Shown piece by piece: positions 40,141 through 49,600 of a DNA stretch of 64,000 nt. Both the position numbers and the translations under genes were made by a program. Under the pieces are notes generated by a model, which was not told where the DNA came from, made no database searches, and saw nothing but the letters and a program-made list of their open reading frames with translations. This stretch comes from an uncultured Clostridia bacterium (GTDB taxonomy: Bacteria > Bacillota > Clostridia > Christensenellales > CAG-314): contig CANQYT010000002.1 of NCBI GenBank assembly GCA_947628135.1, positions 1 to 64,000 of the forward strand, given 5' to 3'. The number at the start of each line of letters is the position of its first letter. Position 1 is the first letter of the stretch.

Positions 40141-42885
40141 TCATTGCTGCGCTTCGACCTCGTCTTTCGGCGTTTCGACGGGTTGGGCTTGCGGCTGTTT
40201 CGCGTTCAATATGCGGTTCAATTCCGTTGCGACGATTTGCAGCACGGCAAATAACATCGTTTGGTAAACTATACAAATATTAGTATATTGAATGAAAATA
40301 ATTTCAAGGGCAATAATTATGGCGTACCACACGTAACTTACATAGTTCAAGACGCGCGTTGCCTTGCAGTCGCCCTTTTTCAGTTGCACAACGGCGAAAG
40401 CCACCGCGTACGCGCAGGAAATTGCGGCGAAGGATATCAATGGCCACACAATGGGGGAGAAGTCGTAGTAGTTCTTTTGCAACAGTTGGTAAAGACTGAT
40501 ATTCACCCAATAACCGTCCATCACGGGCGCTGCGAAGAGTGCCCACAGCAACACTGCCCACAAGGCAAACAGCGTGAGCGGCGCGTATTTCAGCATAGTG
40601 CGCGCGATTTTGTTTTTGATTTCAGCGTCTTTTTCTTCATCGACCTTTTGTGTGCCACGTTTGAAGTCCGACACGGTTGCGGCAACTTGCAGCAGTGCAA
40701 ATACCGCCGTCAGCGAGATGACTACGGCGACAAAACTGCCGTTTGTTCCCGCAAACACGCTTACGCAAATTATTATTGCAACGTGGCACAGGTAACTTGC
40801 AACGTTGAGGACGAATTTTACAACGGTGTTGCCCTTCCATTGTGCAACGGCGAATGCCGCCGCGTACGCGCAGGAAATTGCGGCGAAAGATATCAACGCC
40901 CGCGCAGCGGGGAAGAGATAATTCATAGTTTCGGGGAAGAGATAACTCGTAGTTTCGTCTTGCAGCAGTTGGTAAAGATTGACGTTTTCAATATAATATT
41001 CGCCGTCCACTCTCACGTATCCCTCTGTTACGGGCGCTGCGAAGAGTGCCCACAGCAACATTGCCCACAAGGCAAACAGCGCAAGAGGCGCGTATTTAAG
41101 CACAGTGCGCAGAGTTTTGCTTTCCGTCAGACGTTTGCGCGCGGGCTTTTGTTCGCCGCTAACGTTTTGTTCGGCAGCGGTGAGTTCGCCGCCGTATCCC
41201 GCGTCGTATTCCTTTGCGATTCTTTTACGAGCCGAGGAAATTGACATTAACTGCAACGCAACGGGAAGCAAAGTAAATATGAAACCGAGAGCCGCAAATG
41301 TAGAAAGAAGTGCGTTTGCCCATTTATCTGTCAATTCAGTTAAGGCGGCAGCAGCAAAAATAATGTCGATTACAGACCACGCCAATTGACAGACGGAAAG
41401 AGTCAAACCTACGGCCCATTGTTTTTTTAGCATAAAACAGCCCGCCGCTATTGCAATGGCGATATAAAATACAAGATAAATCCAAGCTATTGATACGTCT
41501 GAATTTTCCTCTGCTGTGTTTTGGAATAACGTTCCTGTTCCCAAATAATGCAAAAAAACTGTACAAAGCAACATTGAAAAAGTAATTGTCGCGGCGGATG
41601 CGCACCGTATTTTCTCCTTTCTCAAACGCTTGTTTATTTCTCTCTCGCGGAGCAACCGCGCTTTCAGTTTTTCCTTGAAAGCGGCGAGTTCCTTTTTGTC
41701 GAGGGTCTCAATGCCGAATTTGCTACGCAGTACGGTTGCGGCGGCTTGCAACACAGCAAATACCGCTGTCAGCGAGATGACCACCGCGACAAAACTTCCG
41801 TTTTCGTCCTCCAAATCGCCCATAAATTCTTTCATCTTTCCCGCAAACACGCCTGCGCAAATTATTATTGCAACGTGCCACAGGTAACTTGCAACGTTGA
41901 CGGCGAATTTTACAACGGTGTTGCCCTTCCATTGCGCAACGGCGAATGCCGCCGCGTACGCGCAGGAAATTGCGGCGAAAGATATCAACGCCCGCGCAAC
42001 GGGGAAGAGGTCGCTCATAGTTTCGTCTTTCAGCAGTTGGTAAAGATTGACGTTCTCCATCAAAAAGCCGTCTCCCGCTATTACCGGCGCGGCGAAGAAC
42101 GCCCACAGCAACGCCGCCCACAGCGCAAACAGCGCAAGGGGCGCGTATTTCAACGCAATGCGCGCGACTTTGTTGTTGATTACAGCGTCTTTTTCTTCAT
42201 TGAACTTTTGTATGAAGCCTTTGAAACTCAGTACCGTTGCCGTCGCTTGCAACACAGCAAATACCGCTGTCAGCGAGATGACCACCGCGACAAAACTTCC
42301 GTTTATGTCCTCCAAACCGTCAGTAAACTCTTTCATCTTTCCCGCAAATACGCCTGCGCAAATTATTATTGCAATGTGCCACAGGTAACTTGCAACGTTG
42401 AAAACGAATTTTACAACGGTGTTGCCTTTCCATTGCGCAACGGCGAAAACCGCCGCGTACGCGCAGGAAATCGCGGCGAAGGATATCAACGCCCGCGCAA
42501 CGGGAAAGAGGTCGCTCATCATCTCGTCTTTCAGCAGTTGGTAAAGAGTGACGTTCTCAATCAAAAAACCGTCTCCCGCTATCACCGGCGCGGCGAAGAA
42601 AGCCCACAGCAACGCCGCCCACAGCGCAAACAGCACAAGGGGTGCGTATGTCAACGCCGTGCGCACAGTTTTGTTGTTTGCAAGCGCCGCGTCGCCCTTT
42701 GCTTGTTTAGCCTTGTACTCGCTCGATTCTCCCAACAGGTCGTATCCGCAATTGCTGCAAAACCTTTGGTCTTTATGCAACTCGGCGCTGCACCTGGGAC
42801 ACACTTTTGGCGCGTCGGAAGCCGTTCCGCAGTTGGGGCAGAAGTTTCCTTCATATTCCGTGCCGCATTTTGTGCATTTGTTCAT
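40141..42885 (-). CDS. Zinc-ribbon membrane protein with four internal membrane modules
   Basis: This 914-residue protein opens with two zinc ribbons (CTKCG...CPNCG and CPRCS...CSNCG within residues 4-50). Four copies of a roughly 165-residue membrane module follow, each with KYAPLALFALWA, LISFAAISCAYAA, WKGNTVVKF and VAVVISLTAVFA. Modules 1 and 2 are nearly identical. A different four-helix domain separates modules 2 and 3. Each module has about four helices. The ATG at 42885 (GGGAGGAAAA upstream) is chosen; the track start lies inside a leader attenuator. A charged C-terminal tail (PVETPKDEVEAQQ) ends the protein. Function is unknown; zinc-ribbon membrane proteins are common in gut Clostridia. 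Confidence 0.8.
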   Translation of the reverse strand: MNKCTKCGTEYEGNFCPNCGTASDAPKVCPRCSAELHKDQRFCSNCGYDLLGESSEYKAKQAKGDAALANNKTVRTALTYAPLVLFALWAALLWAFFAAPVIAGDGFLIENVTLYQLLKDEMMSDLFPVARALISFAAISCAYAAVFAVAQWKGNTVVKFVFNVASYLWHIAIIICAGVFAGKMKEFTDGLEDINGSFVAVVISLTAVFAVLQATATVLSFKGFIQKFNEEKDAVINNKVARIALKYAPLALFALWAALLWAFFAAPVIAGDGFLMENVNLYQLLKDETMSDLFPVARALISFAAISCAYAAAFAVAQWKGNTVVKFAVNVASYLWHVAIIICAGVFAGKMKEFMGDLEDENGSFVAVVISLTAVFAVLQAAATVLRSKFGIETLDKKELAAFKEKLKARLLREREINKRLRKEKIRCASAATITFSMLLCTVFLHYLGTGTLFQNTAEENSDVSIAWIYLVFYIAIAIAAGCFMLKKQWAVGLTLSVCQLAWSVIDIIFAAAALTELTDKWANALLSTFAALGFIFTLLPVALQLMSISSARKRIAKEYDAGYGGELTAAEQNVSGEQKPARKRLTESKTLRTVLKYAPLALFALWAMLLWALFAAPVTEGYVRVDGEYYIENVNLYQLLQDETTSYLFPETMNYLFPAARALISFAAISCAYAAAFAVAQWKGNTVVKFVLNVASYLCHVAIIICVSVFAGTNGSFVAVVISLTAVFALLQVAATVSDFKRGTQKVDEEKDAEIKNKIARTMLKYAPLTLFALWAVLLWALFAAPVMDGYWVNISLYQLLQKNYYDFSPIVWPLISFAAISCAYAVAFAVVQLKKGDCKATRVLNYVSYVWYAIIIALEIIFIQYTNICIVYQTMLFAVLQIVATELNRILNAKQPQAQPVETPKDEVEAQQ
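40200..41130 (-). repeat. Membrane modules 3 and 4 (diverged repeat units)
   Basis: Two more copies of the module, starting near 41130 and 40629, share LWAMLLWALFAAPV and LWAVLLWALFAAPV and the AISCAYA helix. Module 4 is shortened and most diverged. Confidence 0.7.
41690..42682 (-). repeat. Membrane modules 1 and 2 (tandem ~495-bp repeat)
   Basis: Two adjacent ~495-bp units encode almost the same 165 residues (for example LWAALLWAFFAAPVIAGDGF in both), and the DNA is highly similar as well. The duplication is therefore recent or homogenised by gene conversion. Confidence 0.75.
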
Positions 42886-42918
42886 TTTGTTTTCCTCCCG
42901 ATATTTGTATTTCGGCAT

Positions 42919-42970
42919 CAAAAAAAAGTGCCGCTCCTTGCGAAGCGACACTGCAAAGCGCCTCTTCGCA
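42919..42970 (-). promoter_or_regulatory. Leader attenuator of the zinc-ribbon membrane protein gene
   Basis: On the minus strand AGTGTCGCT/AGCGGCACT followed by eight T residues forms a terminator about 35 nt before the start codon. Upstream TGCGAAG can instead pair with CTTCGCA, which includes bases of the terminator 5' arm and loop, so an antiterminator and a terminator compete. The sensed signal is unknown and no known riboswitch class is recognised. Confidence 0.6.
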
Positions 42971-43289
42971 TAGCTGCGACACTAGTTTACAATACCCCTA
43001 TTGTATAGGAATGTGATTGCGCGAATAAGGAACACTTTACCTAAGTAAAGTATGTCCTAAACAATAAAGGTATTAAACTGTGTCGCAATTTTCATTTTAC
43101 AACAGTTGGGAAAATATGTCAATCCGCCGCGAATACAAAAGTAAATTTTGTACCGCAAGTCGGTTTTGCCGCCCGCGACTTCTTAAATACACGCCGTATA
43201 AATATATTAAATAAGTTTTCCGACAACGTATAAATATATTGTGCGTTTGCCGAACTTGTTCTTTGCGCCGAAAGGGCGTGCGCGCGTTC
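42971..43289. other. Intergenic region with direct and inverted repeats
   Basis: No gene is seen. A perfect 14-bp direct repeat CGTATAAATATATT occurs at 43195-43208 and 43227-43240. Palindromes ACAATA-CCCC-TATTGT (near 42990) and CTTTAC-CTAA-GTAAAG (near 43035) lie closer to the minus-strand gene and could be part of its promoter. Confidence 0.45.
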
Positions 43290-43318
43290 TTGACTGCTTT
43301 TTTGCGCTGTGTTATAAT
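43290..43318 (+). promoter_or_regulatory. SigA promoter of the DUF896 gene
   Basis: TTGACT and a perfect TATAAT are separated by 17 bp, 28 bp before the start codon. Confidence 0.75.
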
Positions 43319-43345
43319 AGGTTACGACATACAAAGGAGGTACTT

Positions 43346-43549
43346 ATGGAACAAAGCAAGATCGACAGAATAAACGAACTTGCGCGCAAAAGCAAGACGG
43401 AAGCGGGTTTGACGGAAGAAGAAAAAGCCGAGCAGTTTCGTCTGCGCCGCGAGTACATTGAGGAATGGCGGCGCGCAACCGAGGCGACCCTCGACAACGT
43501 CTACATAGTGGACGACAAGGGCAACGAACGCAAACTTCCCAAGAAGTAA
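43346..43549 (+). CDS. DUF896 (YnzC/UPF0291) family protein
   Basis: This 67-residue small cytoplasmic protein shows the DUF896 hallmark IDRINELARKSKTEAGLTEEEKAEQ and LRREYIEEWR, a helical hairpin, plus the tail VDDKGNERKL. Bacillus YnzC is part of the SOS-regulated yneA operon, but no SOS box was noted here. AAAGGAGG precedes the ATG. The track start 35 codons upstream includes the promoter and is rejected. Confidence 0.88.
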   Translation: MEQSKIDRINELARKSKTEAGLTEEEKAEQFRLRREYIEEWRRATEATLDNVYIVDDKGNERKLPKK

Positions 43550-43632
43550 ATTCTCTTTGCGCCGCGAGTCCTCGTGGAGCGGTGCATAGCGGCGCGAACA
43601 TATCATATCAATAACAAGTTTAACTCAAAACA

Positions 43633-43661
43633 TTGACAAAATTTGCGCGCGCTGTTACAAT
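43633..43661 (+). promoter_or_regulatory. SigA promoter of the membrane protein-LemA operon
   Basis: A perfect TTGACA and TACAAT are separated by 17 bp, 41 bp before the start codon. Confidence 0.75.
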
Positions 43662-43701
43662 ATAGTGCAGAACACGGTTGCAAAGTGCGCCAAGGAGACA
43701 A

Positions 43702-45441
43702 ATGAACGAAAGTATACTCGAACCCGTCAAGTCCTATTTCGGAGAGTACCGCGACAAGTTCAAACAACTTGCCGAGCAGTATTTTGACGAGTTGGTCAAG
43801 CAATCGGGGATATCCCCCGAAGAAAACGCGGTTATCGTCGCGGAAAGAAACAAAGCCGTTGCCGCTTTCAACGCCGCCGACGCGGTCAATCGCAGAAACA
43901 AAGGTCTGAGAGCCTTTTTGATAGTGATGTCCGTGTTGCTTGTCGTTGCGGGCGTTGTCACCTGCGCCCTGCTGTGGACGGACGTTTTGCAGTGGGTGGG
44001 CATTTTGGTCGCGGCGCTTTGCGTTGCGGGCGCGGGCGCGCTCATTGCCGTTGTTTGCACGGTACTCAACAAACGCATAAAGGAAGGCAGCCTCGTTGCC
44101 GACGGTCACAAAAAGCAAATAGAGGACGCGGAACGCCGCGCTTGGCAGCAAATGCTGCCCCTCAACGCCAAATACGATTGGAACATACCCAACAAACTCA
44201 TTTACGAAACCACGCCGCAGATACTGTTGGACAAGTACTTCGACGAGGACAAACTGGACTACTTCGACAAACGGTGCAACCTCGCCGCCTACGACGAAAA
44301 CAGTTCCGCCTTGTGCGTAAAGAGCGGCAACAGCAACGGCAGACCCTTTTTGCTGACGCGCTTTTTGCGGCAGAGTATGCAGGCGCGCACCTACACGGGT
44401 ACGCGCGTCGTCACCTGGACGGAAACGGTGCGGGATTCCAACGGTCACACACGCACGGTAACCTGTTCGGAAACGCTCGTTGCGTCGGTGGTAAAGCCCG
44501 CGCCCGTCTATTTCCCCGTCACGTACCTGTTTTACGGTTGCGACGTCGCTACGGAATTGCATTTCCGCCGTTCGCCCACCGTGCCGCACAACGCCGACGA
44601 CAAAAAGATAGACAGCCTCGTAAAAAAAGGCGAAAAGGCGTTGGAAAAGAAAGCGCGCGAGGCGGTGTCCGACGGACGCGATTTCAACAAACTTGCCAAC
44701 AGCGAGTTCGAAGTGCTGTTCGGCGCGGACGACCGCGACAACGAAGTGCAGTTTCGGCTTATGTTTACGCCGCTTGCTCAACGCAATATGGTGGAACTGC
44801 TTCGCAGCCGCGAGCCGTACGGAGACGATTTCGACTTCGGCAAGTACGGCGCGGTAAACGTGATAAGTTCCGCGCACGGCGCTCGCCTCGCGATAGAAGC
44901 CGACCCCGCCGAATTTGTAAATTTCGATTTGGCAAAGGCGCGCGAGCATTTCGTAGAGTTCAACTGCGAGTACTTCCAATCCGTTTACTTCGACTTTGCG
45001 CCGCTGTTTTGCATACCGCTCTACACGCAGGACGCGCCCGACAACAAATTCGGCGAATGTACCTCTCACGGCAACATAGGCAGTTGGGAGGCGGAAGCGG
45101 TGGCAAACCGTTTCGACCGCAGAAAACTTGCGCCGCCCGAGTCGGCTACGGAGTGTATCCTCAAAGCGGAAACGACCGTCGGCGAGGAATTTACCTCGGT
45201 GCGGGTAACCGCGCACTCTTTCAAGGCTATCCCTCAGATAGAGTACGTTCCGCGTATATGCCGCAACGGCTACACCTACGAAGTGCCCGTGCCTTGGACG
45301 CTGTACGTCCCCGTCGAACAAGATTCCAACCTCGAAATGCGTGCGCTTGACGTCAGCCGAGAGGAATTCGACCGCACCGACGGCGACGACGCGCTGTTTG
45401 TGGCGGGCATAAAGGCGAAGATATTGTCTGGCGGAGAATAA
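43702..45441 (+). CDS. LemA-associated membrane protein of unknown function
   Basis: This 579-residue protein starts with a soluble helical segment, then two adjacent membrane helices near residues 70-93 and 96-123 (LRAFLIVMSVLLVVAGVV and GILVAALCVAGAGALIAVV), and a large soluble C-terminal domain. It contains a tyrosine- and threonine-rich motif, TYTGTRVVTWTETVRDSNGH. It is cotranscribed with a LemA gene, and large membrane proteins of this layout (DUF3137-like) are often LemA partners. The DUF3137 link is only a weak impression. AAGGAGA precedes the ATG. Confidence 0.6.
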   Translation: MNESILEPVKSYFGEYRDKFKQLAEQYFDELVKQSGISPEENAVIVAERNKAVAAFNAADAVNRRNKGLRAFLIVMSVLLVVAGVVTCALLWTDVLQWVGILVAALCVAGAGALIAVVCTVLNKRIKEGSLVADGHKKQIEDAERRAWQQMLPLNAKYDWNIPNKLIYETTPQILLDKYFDEDKLDYFDKRCNLAAYDENSSALCVKSGNSNGRPFLLTRFLRQSMQARTYTGTRVVTWTETVRDSNGHTRTVTCSETLVASVVKPAPVYFPVTYLFYGCDVATELHFRRSPTVPHNADDKKIDSLVKKGEKALEKKAREAVSDGRDFNKLANSEFEVLFGADDRDNEVQFRLMFTPLAQRNMVELLRSREPYGDDFDFGKYGAVNVISSAHGARLAIEADPAEFVNFDLAKAREHFVEFNCEYFQSVYFDFAPLFCIPLYTQDAPDNKFGECTSHGNIGSWEAEAVANRFDRRKLAPPESATECILKAETTVGEEFTSVRVTAHSFKAIPQIEYVPRICRNGYTYEVPVPWTLYVPVEQDSNLEMRALDVSREEFDRTDGDDALFVAGIKAKILSGGE

Positions 45442-45512
45442 CGTTTGAGCGCGCGCCGTAAAGCGCGCTTGATATAACAACTACAACACAACAAAGGAGA
45501 CTAAAACAAATT

Positions 45513-46178
45513 ATGGCAAACGAACTTGACGAAATGAACGCCCCGGTAAAACCCGAAGGCAGAGACGTAAACGTCATCGCAAAACAACTCCCCGTAAAGG
45601 TGGGTGTGGGCAGTCTTATCTTCGAAATTATGCTGTGGGTATTGGGAATAATCCCCGGCATAGTGTTTCTGTTTATGAAGGTCAAGGCGAAGAATTACTT
45701 CCAACGTCTGCAACAGAAATTGCAACACGACGCGTCGCAGATAGACAACTATCTGGAACAGCGCGTACGCATATTGGAAAATACCGCCGCCCTCGTCAAC
45801 AGATCCGTTGAGTTGGACAAGTCCACGTTTACGCAGATAGCGGCATTGCGCAGCGGAAACTCTCTCACCGACGAACAGCGCAACGCGGTGGTCAGTCAGA
45901 TAGACAACCTCCACAATCAACTCAACGTGGCGTTGGAACACTATCCCGACCTCAAAGCGCACGAGGATATACGTCAGGCAATGAGTCAAAACGCCTACCT
46001 GCAAAAGGAAATTACCGCCGCGCGCGAATTGTACAACGACACGATAAACCAATGGAATCGCGACGTATTCGCTTGGCCCACCAAACAAATAGTGGCTGCC
46101 CGCGCGGGATACACGACGCGTATCCCCTTTATCGCTTCGCAGGAAGTAAAAGAGCGCGCAAATTCCGTGTTCTTCTGA
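45513..46178 (+). CDS. lemA: LemA family protein
   Basis: This 221-residue LemA protein has a short N-terminal region, one membrane helix (EIMLWVLGIIPGIVFLFM), then a long helical bundle. The bundle carries LQQKLQHDASQIDNYLEQRV, AALVNRSVELDKSTF and a C-terminal YNDTINQWNRDVFAWPT, which is the family signature. Its role is unknown, possibly envelope stress. It follows its partner gene by 71 bp with a hairpin AGCGCGC/GCGCGCTT between. AAAGGAGA precedes the ATG. Confidence 0.85.
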   Translation: MANELDEMNAPVKPEGRDVNVIAKQLPVKVGVGSLIFEIMLWVLGIIPGIVFLFMKVKAKNYFQRLQQKLQHDASQIDNYLEQRVRILENTAALVNRSVELDKSTFTQIAALRSGNSLTDEQRNAVVSQIDNLHNQLNVALEHYPDLKAHEDIRQAMSQNAYLQKEITAARELYNDTINQWNRDVFAWPTKQIVAARAGYTTRIPFIASQEVKERANSVFF

Positions 46179-46280
46179 GAAGCGGCGCGAGGGAAGAGCG
46201 ACGAGCGTTTTGTCCCGACGTGTCTGTTTGCGCAAACCGTAGGCGAAACGCAAAGTCGGCGTAATTTTGTTTCAAATTGC

Positions 46281-46309
46281 TTGCAAATCGGGGCGATATT
46301 TGCTAAAAT
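46281..46309 (+). promoter_or_regulatory. SigA promoter of ileS
   Basis: TTGCAA and TAAAAT are separated by 17 bp. It gives a leader of about 345 nt, fitting a T-box. Confidence 0.6.
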
Positions 46310-46329
46310 ACAGGTAAATACAGTAAATA

Positions 46330-46550
46330 CGTCCGAGCGGGGACAAGACTGCGGCAGTACGTTTGTTCAGAGAGCGCGCCCAAGGCTGAAAGGCGCGTCA
46401 CACCAAGCCGAAAGCTATCACCCCGCAAGTAGATTTGCCGAACGGGCGACCGCGTAGGCGAATACGGTGGCGCTCCGTTATCTAAGCGCACGGTATAATC
46501 TGCATATATGTATATATGTGCAGCCGTACCTGTTTGAAAGTGGTTCGTCA
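46330..46550 (+). promoter_or_regulatory. T-box leader (tRNA-Ile sensing) of ileS
   Basis: Stem I is closed by GCGGGG (near 46337) and CCCCGC (near 46421) and contains the AGAGAG S-turn. An ATC isoleucine specifier lies at 46417-46419 in the 3' internal loop, next to the closing helix. Downstream GAAAGTGGTTCG carries TGGT (46541-46544), which would pair with the ACCA end of uncharged tRNA-Ile. A terminator follows. The class is recognised from layout and specifier. Confidence 0.8.
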
Positions 46551-46554
46551 TACT

Positions 46555-46591
46555 GTCGGTATGCGTTTTTCAAACGCGTACCGACTTTTTT
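46555..46591 (+). terminator. T-box-controlled terminator before ileS
   Basis: GTCGGTA-GCGTTT/AAACGC-TACCGAC forms a long stem followed by TTTTTT, 70 nt before the ileS start codon. Confidence 0.85.
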
Positions 46592-46661
46592 GTCAAATGG
46601 GAACGCAGCGCGTGCGCGTTGCCCGTTGCCCCGTAAGAGAGAACAAAGAAAGGAGATATAT

Positions 46662-49600
46662 ATGTCCAAATACGTCAAGGTAGACAGTTCGCTGAACTTT
46701 GTCGACAGAGAAAAGCAAATTCTCGAATTTTGGAAAGACAACAAAATATTCGAACAAACGGCAGCCAAAGGCGACGTCAGTTTTACTTTCTACGACGGTC
46801 CGCCCACAGCCAACGGCAAACCGCACATAGGGCACGTGCTTACCCGTTCGATAAAGGATCTTATCCCCCGCTACAAGGTGATGAAAGGCTACAACGTCCT
46901 GCGCAAGGCGGGGTGGGATACTCACGGCTTGCCCGTAGAGTTGGAAGTGGAAAAGCAACTCGGTATCGACGGGAAAAAGCAAATCGAAGAGTACGGCATT
47001 GAGCCATTCGTTGCCAAGTGCAAGGAATCGGTGTGGAAGTACAAAAACGAATGGGAGCAACTCAGCGAACGCGTCGCGTATTGGGCGGATATGGAACACC
47101 CCTACGTCACCTACGACAACGACTACATCGAAAGCGAGTGGTGGGCGCTGAAAACGATTTACGACAAGGGTCTGCTGTACAAAGGGTTCAAGATAGTTCC
47201 TTATTGCCCCCGTTGCGGCACGGCTTTGAGTTCCCACGAGGTGGCGCAGGGCTACAAGGACGTGAAGGAAAAGTCTGCCGTGGCGCGTTTCGAACTTGCG
47301 GACAGCCCCAACACGTTTTTCCTCGCTTGGACGACCACACCTTGGACGTTGCCCAGCAACGTCGCGCTGTGTATGAACGCCGATTTCGACTACGTCACGG
47401 TGGAAAAGGACGGAGCGAGGTACATTCTCGCAAAGGAATTGCTTTCCAAGCATTTCGAAGAGGGAACTTACACCGTGGTGGATTGTCACAAGGGCAGTTT
47501 TTACGAGCGCGTTCACTACAAGCCGTTATTTAACTACGCCGACGTAAACGAGGACTGTTACTACGTCACCAACGACGGATACGTGACGCTAACCGACGGT
47601 ACGGGTATCGTACACATTGCGCCCGCGTTCGGCGAGGACGACGCCAATGTCGGTCGCCGTTACAACCTGCCTCTCGTGCAGCTTGTGGGCGAGGACGGCA
47701 AATTTAAGGAGGGCTGCGGCGAACTTACGGGCGTATTCTGCAAACAGGCGGACAAACTTATCCTCAAAGATCTGAAACAGCGCGGACTGTTGCAGGCGGA
47801 GTTGATGTTCGAACACAGTTATCCCCATTGTTGGCGTTGCGACACGCCGCTCATTTACTACGCGCGCAAGTCTTGGTTTATCAAGACGACCGCGGTAAAG
47901 GACAAACTTCTGCGCGCCAACGCCTCCGTCAATTGGATACCTCCCACCATCGGGTCGGGACGTATGGGCAACTTCCTCGAAAACGTGATAGATTGGGGCA
48001 TTTCGCGCGATCGCTATTGGGGCACGCCTTTGCCCGTGTGGATATGCAACAAATGCGGAAAAGTTCACGTCATCGGTTCGCGGAGGGAACTCGCCGAGAA
48101 GTGCGGTTGCAGTGAAAATATCGAATTGCACCGTCCCTTTATTGACGGCTGCAAGTGGAAGTGCGATTGCGGCGGCGAATTTGTCCGTACGCCGGAAGTC
48201 ATCGACTGTTGGTTCGACAGCGGCAGTATGCCCTACGCGCAGTTCCATTACCCCTTTGAAAACAAGCAGTTGTTCGAGCGCAATTTCCCCGCCGACTTCA
48301 TCAGCGAAGCGGTGGACCAGACGCGCGGTTGGTTTTACGTGCTGCTTGCGGTAAACACGTTGCTTTTCGACAAAGCGCCTTTCAAAAACTGTATCGTGTT
48401 GGGGCTTGTGGGCGACGAACACGGTGTAAAGATGTCCAAGCACAAAGGCAACGTCGTCGATCCGTGGGACAGTTTCAACAAGCAGGGCGCGGACGCGGTG
48501 AGGTGGTATTTCTACACGTCAAGTTCGCCGTGGCTGCCCAGCCGCTACTACGACGAGGCGGTAAGCGAAACGCAGCGCAAATTCCTCGGCACGCTGTGGA
48601 ACACCTATGCGTTTTACGTCCTTTATGCGGATATAGACGATTTCGACCCGAGCAAGTACAGCCTTGACAAGTGCAAGTTGACTCTTATGGACAAGTGGAT
48701 ACTTTCCGAAGTCAACCAATTGGTGCAAACTGTGGATATGGGGCTGGAAAAATACGAAATTACGGAATCTGCCCGCGCGATAGAACGTTTTACCGATATG
48801 CTGTCCAATTGGTACGTGCGCCGTTGCCGCGAAAGATATTGGGGCAGCGAGTGGACCGCGGACAAACAGGCGGCATATATGACTCTGTACACCGTGCTGG
48901 ATACGCTTGTCAAGACGGCAGCGCCCTTTGTTCCGTTCATCACGGAAAGTATCTATCTCAACATCACCGCCAACTGCTTTGCCGCCGCGCCGAAGAGCGT
49001 TCATCTGTGCGATTTCCCCAAGGCGGACGCAAAGCGTATAGACAAACGTCTGAACAAGATGATGGAAAAGGTTTTGGACATAGTTGTGCTGGGGCGCAGC
49101 GCGCGCAACGCCGCCAACGTCAAAAACCGTCAGCCTCTTGCAAAGATGTACGTTGTTACCAAGGACAAACTGAACGGTGAAATGTCCGAAATAATAAAAA
49201 ACGAACTCAACGTAAAGGAACTTGCGCAGATAGATTCCGCAGACGGGTTCGCCGACTACGAAATCAAGCCGCAACTCAAAACGCTCGGACCTAAGTACGG
49301 CAAATTGCTGAACAAGATACGTACGGCGTTGGCAAATCTCGGCGCAAAAGCCGCCGAAGTCGTGGAAAACGTCAAAAACGGCGGCAAACACGTGTTCGAT
49401 CTCGACGGCGACAAGGTGGAAGTTACGGAAAGCGACCTACTTGTCTCGTCGAAAAACAAAGAGGGCTATTCCGTTGTTTCCGATCGCGGCGACACCGTCG
49501 CGTTGGACGTAACGCTCACAGACGAATTGGAGGAAGAGGGCGCTGTCCGCGAGATAGTGTCCAAGATACAGACAATGCGCAAGGAGTGCGATTTCGTCGT

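Noticed and set aside
43195-43240. CGTATAAATATATT direct repeat considered as a CRISPR or origin iteron
   Set aside because: Only two 14-bp copies with a short AT-rich spacer; no array and no replication gene nearby.
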